Source of the DNA: Daphnia carinata
Taxonomy: Eukaryota; Arthropoda; Branchiopoda; Diplostraca; Daphniidae
Assembly (NCBI RefSeq): GCF_022539665.2
Contig: NC_081333.1
Coordinates: 4,710,971 to 4,774,970, forward strand
Reading direction: 5' to 3'
Length of the DNA: 64,000 bases
Shown here: positions 14,129 through 27,100 of the stretch, in pieces
How positions within the stretch are numbered: position 1 is the first letter of the stretch
Layout: each line of letters begins with the position of its first letter
The notes under the pieces: generated by a model
Database searches by the model: none
What the model saw: the letters and a program-made list of their open reading frames with translations, nothing else
Told to the model about the DNA's origin: nothing
Program-made: the position numbers and the translations under genes

Positions 14129-14910
14129 CCGTTTTCTTTTCTATATACTTGTAGCACACACACACATACTGCTCTCCTGTCCGTTCGGCTCAACGAATTT
14201 CACCATGAATTTCGTCGAATTTCATTCCAATAATATTCAAAAGGAATATGCCAGGCAAAATTCCGAGCGCTTCATGTATACCGTCAACCGCGACAGAAGT
14301 TACAACGGAAAAAAAAAAAAAAAAGAAAAGTTATTAACTTATCGAAAACTACGCATGGATCAGTCCCTTTCCGATTAGCGCTTAGTTATTATTTATTCAT
14401 GCATTCGTTCCGTGTGATTTTGTTTTGTTTTTCTCACGATTAAGGCGTGGCTTTCTTGAACTTTTAAATGTTCGAGAAGCTCCACAGGCGTCCCCCTAAG
14501 AAAATTGTGCTAGGATTTATTGCAATTCTTTACGTTATGCTTCGCAATGTTAATCAAAAAGTTTTGTTTTTTGCGACATGCGATATTGTAAATATGCCAA
14601 CGCGTAGCGCTTTGCTGGGGCACACGGGTAAGGATATAGCAACCATGGACGGAACCGTGCGGCGGCACTGAACACCTACTTAAGCATGCACGCCACAACG
14701 ACGATGACTTTGATAAAGCAGAACAGAGGCCTTCATAGTAGGATAAAAAAAAAATATACAGTATATAGTCAAGCAGAGAAAAGGAAAACAGAAGGACCGA
14801 CAGGGCGGAGAGAGATGAAGGCGCAGTGAAAAGTCGGACGCTGGGGACACGCAGTTTTTACAGCAAGAAATGTTGCGTTCCAGACCCGTCTTCTATAGTC
14901 TCCTGCTGTC

Positions 14911-14946
<36 letters not shown>

Positions 14947-17900
14947 GGGGGGGGGGGGGGGTTCGAAACGGTCGCATATTTATGATAGCCGCTAGGATAT
15001 TTTATATTCTTAACCGTAAAGGTTATAAACGCAAGGCACAATCGTGTGATGTATATGGTGAATCAATATGCATGACAAATGAGTAGATGTCTCGTCTAGT
15101 TGTGCGTGCGTCACCTGAACTTATATCTGCTACGCGAAACTGCCGGTATCTTTTCGTTTAGCTGTTTATTTTGTTCGTATCGCATTCAGTGTGTGGGATC
15201 AAGTGCGGCGGAACATTGTAGCAATAAACATAATTGCTTAAGGTTGACGTCAAAATCGTATCCCATTGCAACTTGACCAGCGTGGGCTCTGAATAAAACG
15301 GAATTCTATACGTTTTGCGATCGATAACTACTCGAGCTCTTAGTAATAAAGGAGGCAAAGACACACGATCGTGAATCGGGCTGCATAAATGCCCAGTTGT
15401 CCTGTTTCGTTATGGTTGTCCGAAAACAACTTAGTTGGCTGTGCGCTATTTATTTTTTTTTTACTTCGTATTTTTTCGCGTTTGATGAAAGGTGACATGA
15501 CATATCTGCAAAGCTTTTAAAACGGAAAGCAACTTCATCTTTTTGCAAATGAGTTCGCGCTGTTGACATTGAGGAAAATGTCTGCACAAGATTGTGTTAC
15601 AGCGGTCGCAGCGTGTACGGCGCCACATCAATTCAACTGCATTCCATAGCAAACATGTTTCCCGACAGACAAGCCAATGGCGGCCAGCTCTACATCCCAA
15701 ACATTTTTTAACGTTTCTCTAGGATTAACATAACATTACAGCAAGCGAGGTGAAAGAAAAAAAAAAATAGAGAAAACAGTTTTCTCATTTTCTCGAAATA
15801 ATTGATTTCCTATTTTTATGGCCAACGAAAGGCCTGATAAGCATATAGAGATAAAACACCTCACAGGCTATCGTTATGCTCCCTGGAACGCAGGTGCAGG
15901 CGAAACGAATTCATAAGGTTTTTTTTGATAGTACAGCACAATCTCATTCGGCTGATTCAAATTGTTTTTTTTTATCAGTCTGCAAAAACGTGCATAGTGG
16001 CGAGGCTTTTTAAAAAAAATTTTATTGCTTATGTGTAGAACATATGTTTTGACTAGCTTCCTATCAGGCCTTGAATTCTTAATTGAGTGACGTGTTTTGC
16101 GTCTTTTTTTTTGTGTTTTCAATTCCGCGCAAAAAGTTGAAAAAAAAACAAACAACTAAACAAACACCGTCCATACCCCAACATGCGAAGCACCAAGAAA
16201 AAACACGAATAAATTACCAAGTTTCCCGCTAAGTAATTTATAGTTCCACACTTGTTTTGATGTTGTCTTTTTTTTTTTTTTTTTTTGCGACGTCCCCATC
16301 GTCCGCCGCCCCCCCCCCCTCCTCCTAGCAGAAGATCTTTAGAAACGCTGAATAAAGCATATTTATTCGTTAATCATTCCGGCGGAAGGAAAAAGGAAGA
16401 CAAAGATGGGACCTCCTGGGAAGCAGCACCAAAAACAGAATTGGGGGGTTCAAGAAGAGGAATGATGGCGCTTATCAGGAAAGATAGCTGAAGATGAGAG
16501 AACGATATAAATGAATAACAAGTCCTCATTTTGGTAATTAGATTGGTTCATACAGTGCCTTTATAGCCTGAAATATTTTATGCGTTGAGAAAATTATTCC
16601 GTCTCCGAAGGCACTTGAAACTTCCGCTTCAATAATTCACGCGCCCCCCCCCCCTCCCCTCCCAGCCAAAACAAAATAAAAAAAAAACAGATCCACGAAC
16701 AATTACAGCCGAACAAAACGGATGGCGCGGTTTAGTGCGGCTAGACATTTATATGCGAATAACAAGTACTCGGTTGACTGGAGCCCGAGTTCTGTTCTAG
16801 AAAGTCAATACGGCGGCATAATAGACTACATCTTTGTGGCTTCCTAAATTACATGGAGCTAGTTTTATTGGCCATTCTGAAGTCGGGTAACTTGGGCGGA
16901 AGACCGTGAATATGCGCTAGCGATTGTAGTGCTCAACGAACGCCGTATTGATCGCCATCATTTCGTATAGGTAGCGACAACTAAAATAGCCAATTTGCAA
17001 TATGGAAAACTTACGGACAACGTTGAGTTGGTATCGAACGTGACGAGTTGGAGTATGGCGAAAATCGACGCGACACCTGTAGATTCCGTCATCATCCTCT
17101 GTAACGTTGGATAACATGAATGCTGCACTTGATGCAGCCGATGTATCAAACTGAGCTCTTGAAGCCAATCGTTCATTCTTCCAATGCTTGGCCTGCTCGA
17201 GTGGTCGAGCACGTAAATCCACACTACGTAGCCAATTCAAAACATTTGTTTAAAAATACGAGTGATACTACGACTGAGAGCCTATACGTATCACACACAT
17301 TTGAGTCTGAATTGTTGAATACTTTCTTACCTATAAATTGGCTGCTTTTCTGATTCGATGTACCACAAAACAAGGTATGCACTATCGTCTGGCCGGCTGG
17401 ATTGCAGATCGCATTCTAATTTTGTCGTGTATCCAGCAAGGGTGTTGACTGTGATGACAGGGACTTGACAAATTAAGAGAATAAAGAAAAAAAAATCGTT
17501 ATAAAAAAAATTCAGTACCTACATCATCCACTATTGCACTTGTGTATCTAACGAAACATAACGTAACAGCTTGAAAAAAAAGGCAGCACATTTAGGTTTC
17601 AATAATTTCATATCATTTCAGATTATCCATTTAGGATTCAATAAAACGCTTAGCAACTTGAAACAACAGAGTGGATCTTCAGAGAAATTTCTACACGTAC
17701 TCATTGCTCGATGTAATAGATAGTTGGCAGGTTTGTTTGTTATGTTTCAGCATTTCAAATTCTCTTTGACGCTGGGCAACAATTGCTGCTTTTGTTTGCT
17801 TTGTCGCCTTTTATATAATGATGTACCGTGTGCACTTTTCAGTGTCATCCTGTTACACGAAAAGGTGTGGGGATTTGACGGGATGAAGGTGTCACGGACA

Positions 17901-18979
17901 TTGATTCATGTCTGTAATGGAATACGTACAAAGATCTATCAAAGTGGTCCGTCCTAAGCCGAGGCATGAAAGAAACTAGCCTACCTAGAACGTTGATATC
18001 ATACGAGTCGGGAAGTCAACTATCTTCGCCCCAGAAGAAAATCATTCTTTCGTTTTTCTGTATAGCATTTAATAATAGAGCCTTCTAGACATGTGTTTAG
18101 CTTTATTTGCAGACCACAAAGGAACAACCTCATTTTGCGAACTTAGACGGAAACGAACCCACTGTTCATGTTAAAACTACGGCTTCCAATTGACCCTTTT
18201 CTTCCGAGCCAAACTTGCATCGTTCGACGACATTATTTATTGTTAGCCTACTCAGTATTAGTTGCTCGCATGACGCAATGTTTAGCACAAATGTATTTTC
18301 GCACATTAATCAGCGTATACTTGTAATGGATCGTTTCTTCTGCTTCCTCCGTGCAACTCCGTGCCTTTACCTAATCAAAAGTGAGTAGAAGCTTGCCAAA
18401 CTAGTATTTTTTTAAAACTATTTTTTCGATCACCAGAATTACGGTCCCCGACGTATAAATTAAAGAGCTTGAGATTTGTATGAATGCCTTGCAAACAACT
18501 TCCTTCTGCGAAAAGTCTTACTTTAGCTATTACAAAGCCGTAGCTGTTCATCTGTGATAAACTGTTGATGAGGAAAGCGGAAGTGCAAGAAGAACAAATT
18601 TGCATGCGCGTGCAAAAACACGCAAGATTTCTCAGCGTTTCGCATAATTATTAATGGACGAACGTTGTAAAGAAGGTCCCTACTCCTTCGTATCTAGCTG
18701 GTAGATTTTGTTGGAAGAGGCGAGGCGACGAAAAGCTTGGGGAACTCCCGAGGCGGCAATCGTTCAAAGACGAGTTTTGCACGAGCGAATCGAGAACTCA
18801 ATTCGTTTTCATACAGTTACGTTTATAGAGTTAGAGAGCAAAAAGAGAAAATTGGACTTACTGGGAGTGTCAATGTCGATCGCATTTGTAGATTGAGTCA
18901 CATTCAATGACAACGTGCAAAAAAATAGGAACAGAAAGGAGCGACCGGCTGCTTGTCTTCTACGTCGTGACACGATCAT
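2437..18979 (-). CDS. side: Sidestep-like Ig-superfamily cell-adhesion protein (3' end outside window)
   Basis: Sidestep proteins are type I membrane Ig proteins; in Drosophila, Side is a guidance ligand read by Beat receptors on motor axons. Twelve exons join in phase on the minus strand: 18862-18979, 17331-17463, 17015-17223, 12955-13065, 12551-12760, 9060-9211, 7370-7514, 6449-6579, 6015-6183, 5735-5811, 5442-5658, 2437-2838 (at least 691 aa). Residues 1 to about 34 are a signal peptide; the ATG sits in GCCATCATG context. Five Ig domains follow, each with its cysteine pair and tryptophan: V-set (KLECDLQ, LVLWY, IYRCRVD), Ig2 (LICEVTGG, GWYRNG, YACQLD), Ig3 (LQCKASG, TWWMNN, VTCRAQ), Ig4 (YLECQT, TWMHN, YTCIATN), Ig5 (LRCQ, FPW, LQCWALNDIG). 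An FN3 domain follows, with the family-typical YNADTG and NKQGRSEAITLEG. The FN3 carries an acidic insertion. The last exon ends in phase 1, so coding continues beyond the window. Several introns exceed 2 kb. The family call is firm; which side paralogue it is remains open. Confidence 0.93.
4388..4419. repeat. (CA)n microsatellite
   Basis: About 16 uninterrupted CA units within a side intron. Confidence 0.95.
5812..6014 (-). other. side: GC-AG intron in the side gene
   Basis: The intron between the Ig4 and Ig5 exons starts with GCAAGT instead of GTAAGT (GC at 6014-6013) and ends in acag at 5812. Only this donor restores the reading phase and gives the family-conserved junction VKYAPVCR. The nearest GT downstream breaks the frame. 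All other joins in this gene use GT-AG. Confidence 0.85.
9586..9646. repeat. Poly-C followed by poly-T tract
   Basis: A 19-base C run and a second short C run are followed by a T run of about 31 bases, all in a side intron. This is an unusual pyrimidine-only block. Confidence 0.95.
9773..9889. repeat. T run and A run facing each other
   Basis: A 24-base T run (9773-9796) is followed about 66 bp later by a 27-base A run (9863-9889). Transcripts of either strand could form a long A:U stem. Confidence 0.9.
11383..11523 (+). CDS. Possible antisense exon inside a side intron (weak)
   Basis: A pyrimidine-rich tract ending in ttttcaag is followed by 141 bp open in one plus frame, encoding about 46 residues (contains GDDGLTSSFVDLM and NKPPTRFGNMYNQLAR). 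A possible but weak donor (gag|gtttgc) follows. The segment is GC-richer than the surrounding intron. The product is unrecognised and no flanking exon was found, so it may be a chance open frame. Confidence 0.15.
13327..13388. repeat. Long poly-A tract
   Basis: 51 consecutive A residues (13327-13377), then a G and more A. It is the longest homopolymer in the window and lies in a side intron. Confidence 0.95.
14914..14961. repeat. Poly-T/poly-G junction
   Basis: About 32 T residues are followed directly by 16 G residues. The G run could form a quadruplex-like or triplex structure. Confidence 0.95.
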
Positions 18980-19754
18980 GATGGCTGGATTTTTTCTGGC
19001 AAGTCAACTCCCATTCATATCGTTCATTTCGCCATGCGGAGAAAAGAGCCCGAGGATCGGGATGGAGACTTCCGAAAAGGTTCTGCAAAAAGGACCAACA
19101 AATGTTTCGCATCGCTGTTTGTCACTATATCCAATACATCGGAGACGCGGAAGATGATTGCGTAAAAAACAAAATTAAATGGACAAAAATAGAATTATAC
19201 GGAACCAAAATAAAAAAAAATTATAAAGAAAAAATCAGCGACAATGAAAAAGGATTGCCAACAACGAAATGTGCTAGACAGGATGGCGGAAATAGTTGCA
19301 ATGAAAACGGAAACGGGAAATTACAAAATAATTTTTGCAACCTCCACAAAGCAATGTCGTTTTCAAATTAGTCAACGGAAAGAAGAAGTACTCCTAAAAA
19401 TATCCGATTAAGGTCTAACCAGTTGACAGGATGGATTGACTATCTTTGGCAAACCTTTGCTCTTTGCACAGAGTGTAATCCCAATTCGAGGGAATCCTTG
19501 CCAGTCAATAATGGCTCGCTTTGCGCCCTTTGCTGAAGACGCGATGAACAGCTTAGACGGCAAGAGCAAGTGTCAGTAAATAGCTGGAGGAGCAAAACTG
19601 TCTAACACACAACCAATAGCTGGTACACAGATGAGTGAACGAGGCAGAGAAGATGCAGGGACAAATATTAAAGATCGCTCGCGTTGGGATTCACGATGGG
19701 GGGACTGAGCACTATATGTGAAGATGCACGGAGGCCCGGAGGAGGCAGTGTTAC

Positions 19755-19862
19755 CTGGTTGTCGTCAGGTCGACGTCTGAGTTCCAAGCCTCTCCAGCGT
19801 AGGAAGATTTCAAGCGTTGGTGTGTGTTGAGCTGCTGCGGCCGCGCAGTGAGTGGCGCTATT
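19755..19862 (-). other. side: Candidate 5' non-coding exon of side
   Basis: About 0.8 kb upstream of the signal-peptide exon there is a GC-rich stretch on the minus strand. It ends in a good donor (ccag|gtaaca at 19755/19754) and has no long open frame. The position and donor fit an upstream 5' UTR exon and promoter region. The first-exon boundary on the right is not defined, and I see no clear TATA box. This is inference only. Confidence 0.3.
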
Positions 19863-21126
19863 CTAAAACTTGACGCCTGAAAGCCCACACACTCTAGGAA
19901 TTAGCACAACTTCTTGTAGCGGATTTCTCTTTTTCTCGTTCCTGTGCCCCGCAGAAGAATGATGCTCGCGTGAACGATATTGACGATGTGTTCTTGGAGC
20001 ATAATCTTCTTACGCATGGTGGGCGCATGGTGTATGGCACGACGCTGATGAATATGCCGATTGACAAAAGAGTACTTTTTCAATTGTCGCTGTTAAACAT
20101 GGAAATATGCGCAATCGAAGGCGTTTATTTACGGACATTAGCATAGTTTAACAGGATTGTCAACAATACGTACGATATAAATCGGTCAGTAGTACAGAAG
20201 AGAGAGAAATTCGTAGGCTATGTTTAAAACAGAAGATAATTATAGCATCATTTTATTAAATTTTTTTCTATCAAAACGTTTTGATAACAATAGTTGCTAG
20301 CCTTTTTAACAGACAAAAAATTATTGTGAACGATTCAGTTTTTACCGTGAAATGCTTTGCATTTTTAGAATTACCATATGCGATGTAGCAGTTATTCAAT
20401 AATGTAAAAGTATTCTTAAATAATGCCAGTACTTACATCAAGATTGCTGTTCGCACAGGTAAGTCCAGAGAATAATGGTTTAATTATAAATAATTTTCAA
20501 GGCGTGTCCTATTCCTACAACTTTCTCTCAGCTTGTGTGCTTTAGCTTCACTGTTAAAAATGTATACAACCTTTGAAATAAGTAACAGCATATATATCTT
20601 GATGGGACATTTTGATGTTTTATGCCCAAGAAAAACCAAAATTGACGGAGAAAAACGCCTTACGTCCTACACCTCTGTTTCGGTGGGTACAAATACGATT
20701 TTCGCTTTTACAAGAAAATGCAATAAAAAGATATGGGGCTAAAAAAAAAAAAAAAAAAAAATAGGAAGGATGATTCTGAGAAATGAAACTTTTTTTTTTA
20801 TTTGCACTCCTCTACGCCTTCACTATCTTATTGCTTGACCACTACAAGGAGCCCAAGCAAAGCAGAGCAATCTGGTGCAAAGCACCGTATAAATCACAAA
20901 TTCCCACATAGCGCGGATGAGTTTTCCTTTGAAGAAGAAAAAAAACGCATACGACTTAGTTGTTATTCTAGGTCATATTCGGTGAGATGAAAGCTATATT
21001 CGATAGGTATCTTGGAAAATATTGGCGTACTCGGTAGCTGCACTTTTTCGACTTGCATCACCATTTATTGCCGATGGCCAAGCACTGGTGATTTCGAAGT
21101 CCTTTCCAAATATGAGCACAAAAACG

Positions 21127-21163
<37 letters not shown>
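21127..21163. repeat. Poly-A tract
   Basis: A 37-base A run in intergenic DNA. No retroelement or coding sequence is seen immediately upstream, and no target-site duplication is evident. Confidence 0.95.
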
Positions 21164-21165
<2 letters not shown>

Positions 21166-24100
21166 AAATATATGTAGCTACTTCTATTTCTCTACTTCCA
21201 ACAGACCAGGATCGATTTTGATACAAACTTGACATTCGGGGACAAAAAAGAAAATCTCTAACGTTTGCAGAGAGGCCAACGTTTATATTCCAAGTTATAT
21301 TTTTACATGATATTTTATTTTTCTTCCCTTTTCATCTTTATTTATTTATTTATTTTTTTTTTATGTTCGAGGCTGACTTGTTTATTTTGCAGCTTGTTGA
21401 CAGGCACCAGACGCGCTGGGTTGTATAAAAAAAAAGTCATATCACCACTCTACACACACAGCACGTACTATTCAACACTATGGCAGTGAATAGTCGCGTC
21501 TTCCCGACCTTTTAGCTATCATTTTTCCTGCATTGACCGCGTACGAGACAATTTTTGTTATCCAACGATGTAGCCACTAAGTTTTCATCAGTCAAGATTT
21601 TGCCCCACCCCGCAAGTCGGTTTCAATTTCAAGCCCAAAAAAGACGTGCCGAGGTTATTCACATGCGTGTGCTATATATGAAAGAAATTGCTTTATAGCG
21701 GACAAGGCGCATGCAGGTTACATACCGTAGTTGCAGTCAAGCGACAATGCATTTTATTTGCGCATACCTTCTTTACGAACGTCGACGTCCACCCATTGGA
21801 TTGCCTTCCAGTGAGATGTTTGAGCTGAATTGCAAGTTCAGAACGGGCCGGCAAGTTGGAAAAACAACACATGCACTTTAAAGTGAATATTTTCATAGAA
21901 TTGCTCATGAGATTGGTTATGCAACTGTCTACATTGATATAGTACATGATAAGGAAAAGTAATCCAAATTGCGGAATGATCTTCACATCTAGTAATCATA
22001 TTTGCTAGTACGATGATAACAACTACCTTCGTTAACTGTACTCGAGTGATCCAGTTGGCTAATATGCATTAAGTTCGTTAGGACACTCGTTGCCATGGAT
22101 AATTCAATCGAATTACTTGTATAGAACAGGAGAGGAAACGATACCATTGGTGGTAACATCTTTTACGAAGAAACAGCGACCAAACTTGGCATCAGTGTTG
22201 CTCAATCTGCGCTATCAACTGCATTCCGCCAAATGACCAAAATTCTTTCTTTTTGGCTTCATGTGTTTTTTTTTTTTTTTTTTAATATTCATTTCCCTGT
22301 TTTATTGTTTAGCGATCGGTTGTTATCGTACATACCACGAGCACCTAGTGGGAAAAATGCGCGCTGTGGAAAATGACCACTCACGGACTTGACTCATTGT
22401 ATTGGTTTCCTATGATTACTGTCCAACTGAGTGAACCATGCAATCAAGAGCGTGTAAGAGCCCGCGGACAGTGATCGGCATACCGGTACCGTATTTGCTC
22501 TATTGATAGAAGGAACGCTCGGTCTGATCCCGACATTAAGAACTAAGGACGAGGAATTACAAAAGTATTACTTAATAGTCTGCATCAACCGTTAAAGGCA
22601 TTGAATGTCTACGCATTGTCCATATGCAGACCTGCACGTTCAAGCCAGAAAGAGAAATAAGATTAAAGAACTAAGGATAGAATTTTAAAGCGGAAGAATG
22701 TGCAACAACACGTAGTTGCGAACGCTAACACACGCATCCTTTCCCACTCCATGGTTCTTGAAGCATCAGATTGCAATTTTTGCGATTCTTAAAATTATTT
22801 TCTCGGTTTTCGGCGTCGATGTACAAGTTTGGGGCCAACGTTTTGCCTGCCAATGCCAAGCTCTTTTTTTTTCCTTGTCGATAAAAAAAACAAAAATAAC
22901 ATGCTTCTTCCGTTTGTCAAGTGATTCGTAGATAAACAGATTCCGTGATACTGTGAACAGTCTTGGAATTGCGCTGTAGGCCAAGCTATGTAAACACACA
23001 ACTGTTGGATATTGCAATGCGATTCACCCCCCTCAGGGCAATGTAGCTCAAAATGCCCTAAAGAAGAAAAATAATGGAAACGTTGTATTCGGCAACATAT
23101 CGATCCATGTCCGGTGTTGAATCGGTATGCATTTGCCTTTTTGTTTTTGTTTTTGTTTTTGTTTTTCTGTCGGGCCTCTACGTTATATTGGCATTAAAGC
23201 ATTGAAGCAGTTGGCAACTGGCACGGGGCATTTCCTATGCGAGTTGTCTGTGATGCCGCTAACTTTTTCAACCATGCAAAGCGGAAATGGAGAGATGTGC
23301 CGATTGCCTAGTCAACTGTTAAGAGAAAAAAAAATAAAATAAAAGATGCGATGTGATAAGCGCAAATACACATGAATGCAGCAGGCACGCGCCGCTGACG
23401 ATCGGGTGATAAATATGCTGCCATCTACTATATGGTGACGAGACATAGAATACGTGTTGACTCTCCCTATTGATTGATGAGCTCCAAATGGTAGAATACA
23501 TCAATTCGATGAACATATATGTCTAACACGGGCCTTTATCTGCATACGAGCAGTATACGATCTACTGGGCTGTCAGCTTTGTATCGCCAAAGGTTTAATC
23601 AATTCCTATATATTTCTTTTTCCCTCTCTCTTTCTCAATTTTTTCCCCCTCTGCAAATCATTTTCGGTGCGTTCGTGCAAATGAAAGAATCCAACCGTGA
23701 CTGCGTAGTTGATTAAAATGGAAACGTCTATATGCCAAATTTTTCTTTATATGATGTATGTAGGCTATCCTATAAAGAAATAAAAAGCGAATTTTTATTA
23801 CTAGGCTACATGTAGTAGCCTTCGATGTAGGATATAAACCTTGGTCGGCAAACGTAGTAACCGGGTTGGTACTGTACGGCACGAGAACGAAGATCAAAGA
23901 CGCTGGTCGTCATTCGAACAAAAGCACAAATGGAAAAAAAAGGTAAAAGAAAACAAACAAAAACATTTGGGCCCGATATTTATTGGTGCTCATTGCCACG
24001 GTATGCCAGTCCTTATCAGCACAATGAAAAGAAGAAAGCAAAAAGAAAAAAAAAAGGATCTAGACCAGAGCAGATTTCTTTTGCCACGCGTAACCAAGTT

Positions 24101-27100
24101 TCAGAGGTTTAATCTCGCACCATGCCCACCTGCTTTCAGCCTTTCATGTTCCCTTCAACGTTGTTTATCATCAATACACACACCTGCTGTATAGCTGCAA
24201 CTTATACATGGCCGGCCTCTCTCGATGATGCGTTTGGACCCCGAGAAGCAAGCAATAGTGTTTACTTGTTTTTCTTTTTTTTTTTTTTTCTTTCGGCCGT
24301 ATACTTGTTAAGCCTCTCGTCGGTGAGAAGGCGAGCGTCTGGTTGCGTGCACCTTCTTCCTCCATATGTGTTCCTTTTTTTTTTTTTTCTTCTTCTTCTT
24401 TTTTTTTTCCTCTTTCTGTCTTCTTTCTTGCTTTTCTTTCTCGTCCTCTATTCTCCCAAACTAAAACATATTATTAACAGAGTGAGCGCGTAACAGCTGA
24501 CGCTCCGCGAACTGGAGCACACACGTAGGTCTACAGTCTATAACCACCGACCAACCGTATAACGTTTGCAATTCCGTGTATTGTTGCAACGATCTTGAAT
24601 AGTCTCGACAACCGCTATATTGTTGTTGACCGTCTCTACACACTACTGTCACGTATACCGCTACGCTGATGAAAACTGCGTGATTACAAGGATACATGTG
24701 CCGTACTCAAACTGCCGGAAGGAAAAAAAAACACTTTTCAAACGTCTGTATCAAACTTTTAAGCCCTTTTATTCACCCCTCCTCTTTGTTTACTGTTGCT
24801 CTTCGCTATCTTCTATATAGGTGCTGCTTGTACTGCACTGTTTTGTTTACCAGTGGTTGGTGATTAGGCCTTTTCTCGAAATTTCGAGCAAAACTTAAAC
24901 AAACGCAACAGTAACAAAACCCTCAAGTAAAACAGATGCACCGCGCACTGCATTTACAGAGTTACGCTTTAGCAATACGAGCATGGCGAAAGATGATGAG
25001 CCCAGACCAAAAGTATTAAGACGTTGCATGACCACATTTTCATAAGAAGGGTTTCAACTCGACTCACACCGGTTCAAAAACGTCGTGTTTTATTGCAAGT
25101 ATTGTATAACAAAGACACGATTATTGAAGAGTGTGGGATACAATGCACACACGCACAAGAAGATTGGAAATGCATTTTTTTCTGTCGTATATTAGTAGGA
25201 GCAAAACGTCGAATTTTCACGTTTCACCGATGAACGATAACAGGGTAATTATGTTGACATTTATGAAAAGCGTGGCAGAAAATGCAATGATTTTTGCGAA
25301 TGTTGTGCGCCATCGAAGCGAAAAATGCTCTCGTCCGACTCGGTTTTGATCGACAGAAGATAACGTCTTCTCTATTTCTAAAAATACAACAGCAGCTAGA
25401 CTGTCTCCCTTCATAAAATCTAGTTATTTGATGGTATAACGGGTGAGCGAGCGCACCAAGGTACATGTCTCGTTGATTATCAACAGCAATACGTTTGTAC
25501 CTTGCTCTCTTTTTAAGTGTGCCGTTAAAAATAAAAAGAAGTTTTTCGATTTAAATAATAGCCTTATTACAAAAAAAAAGTATTTTGTAGTGTCCGGATA
25601 CGGTTTTTTTTTGTACCAAATCCAAAATTTTTTGTACGTGCTATATTTCGGTGTTAAGATCGTTATGAGAATAAGGTTCAAGTTGGTCGATAATACAAGG
25701 AGTTGCAAAATGATGCTAGTTTCCTAATTTGATTTTGTTGTTGTTTTGTTTTGAAGAAGAGTGGAAGGGTAGCGCTCAAAAAACAGCGAAAGAAACCCTC
25801 TAACTATTTCTTTTTGCTTTCAAGCTTCAAGCGTTAACCATACGCTTTGTAAGTTTGACGGACAGCTCATTAATCTTCGCCCGAGAAAACAAACACAAAT
25901 CGTCAACTGAAATCCTCTGCTACGTATAGGTTTACAAAAAATATTTTTTCTTCAAAAAGTTTAAATAGATATCTTCTAACTAAAATTTAGATTGCGGAGC
26001 TGTTGCAAAAGTTCACAATTTATTTGCTCAATTTATCATGGCAGTGTGAAATTCCCTGCGTAGATATCTATGCGGAACATCCTGTGGTAGGCCTTCAGTC
26101 GACAACGATCCAATAGACGCGAACGAAGTGCCACGGATTAGTTATAGGTTCACAAGTTCAAGAAAATGTAATTTACAGAAGCATTTACAAAGCCTAAAAT
26201 ACGTATGCCTATTGGACGTAGGAATTGACAAGAATAGCATCACATTGCTGTAGATGTACGACCTAAAGGAACCTATTGTTAAGCAATAAGTTCAAATTCA
26301 CAAACTTCGAAATAAACACAGCTATGGCGATTATTATTATTCCATTTTTAAATAGAATTTTCGGTTTGCGTGAACCTCCTCCTTGTATAATAGCAATGTA
26401 CTTTTAATATCGGGAAAATGTCTTTAGGTATACACGCAAAAGTTATCCGGCTTAGTTCTAGAAAAAGGATGCCATAAGTAAGCTACTTGTACATATTTGA
26501 AAGCGTTGCCCGCGAACCGCGTTATCAAAAAATAGAATTTGTCAATACCGATTAGAAATGAAAAGTAATTCCATTTTCTCTAGCTATAGATAACAAGAAC
26601 CATTGGTTCCACGTCTTACTTGTCGGCATTTGTGAGAACTCGAAAGTCCGCCGGGAAGTAAACTGTGAATATTATTTAGCCCTTTTACGAAAATTTTAAT
26701 GCATTGCGGTAACTAGTTTATATTTTTTTTTTGAAGGCCTAGTTTCAAAAGAGTAGCTAGTCTATGCTTGCCAAAAAAAAAAATTTGTAATGATTCTACT
26801 AACTGTAAACCTTACAGGCCGTACAATAAGTTCGACAACAGGGCGTGAATTAATCCGAGAAGCTGCTCGCTTGGCGATCAATGTGCACTGGGATTTGGCT
26901 ATGCAATGTAAAGCGACAAAGGGCTCTCTGTTGAAGGAAATTGATGAATGCTAAAATACGGTACATGTTGCATTTTTTGTAACCGCCGAACGATCACTAC
27001 GACCTATTTGGTGCGAAGTGGTTGAATCGAAATAGCCACCATTTAAATATGTTATCAGGTAAAGCAATTACAGTGAAAAACTCTTGCATAAATAAATGAA

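Larger units (their letters stand above)
13066..17014. other. Large side intron, no gene seen
   Basis: This is the intron between the V-set exon (17015-17223) and the Ig2 exon (12955-13065). It contains the longest A run of the window, several T and A tracts of 20-30 bp, and a T-run/G-run junction. Frames reported across these runs are low-complexity artefacts. Confidence 0.7.

Noticed and set aside
14958-14990. ggttcgaaac motif resembling a tRNA T-loop
   Set aside because: No acceptor stem, D-loop or anticodon arm can be folded around it.
21127-21163. A run as a retroposon poly-A tail
   Set aside because: There is no coding or SINE-like sequence upstream and no flanking direct repeats. Similar runs occur throughout the window.
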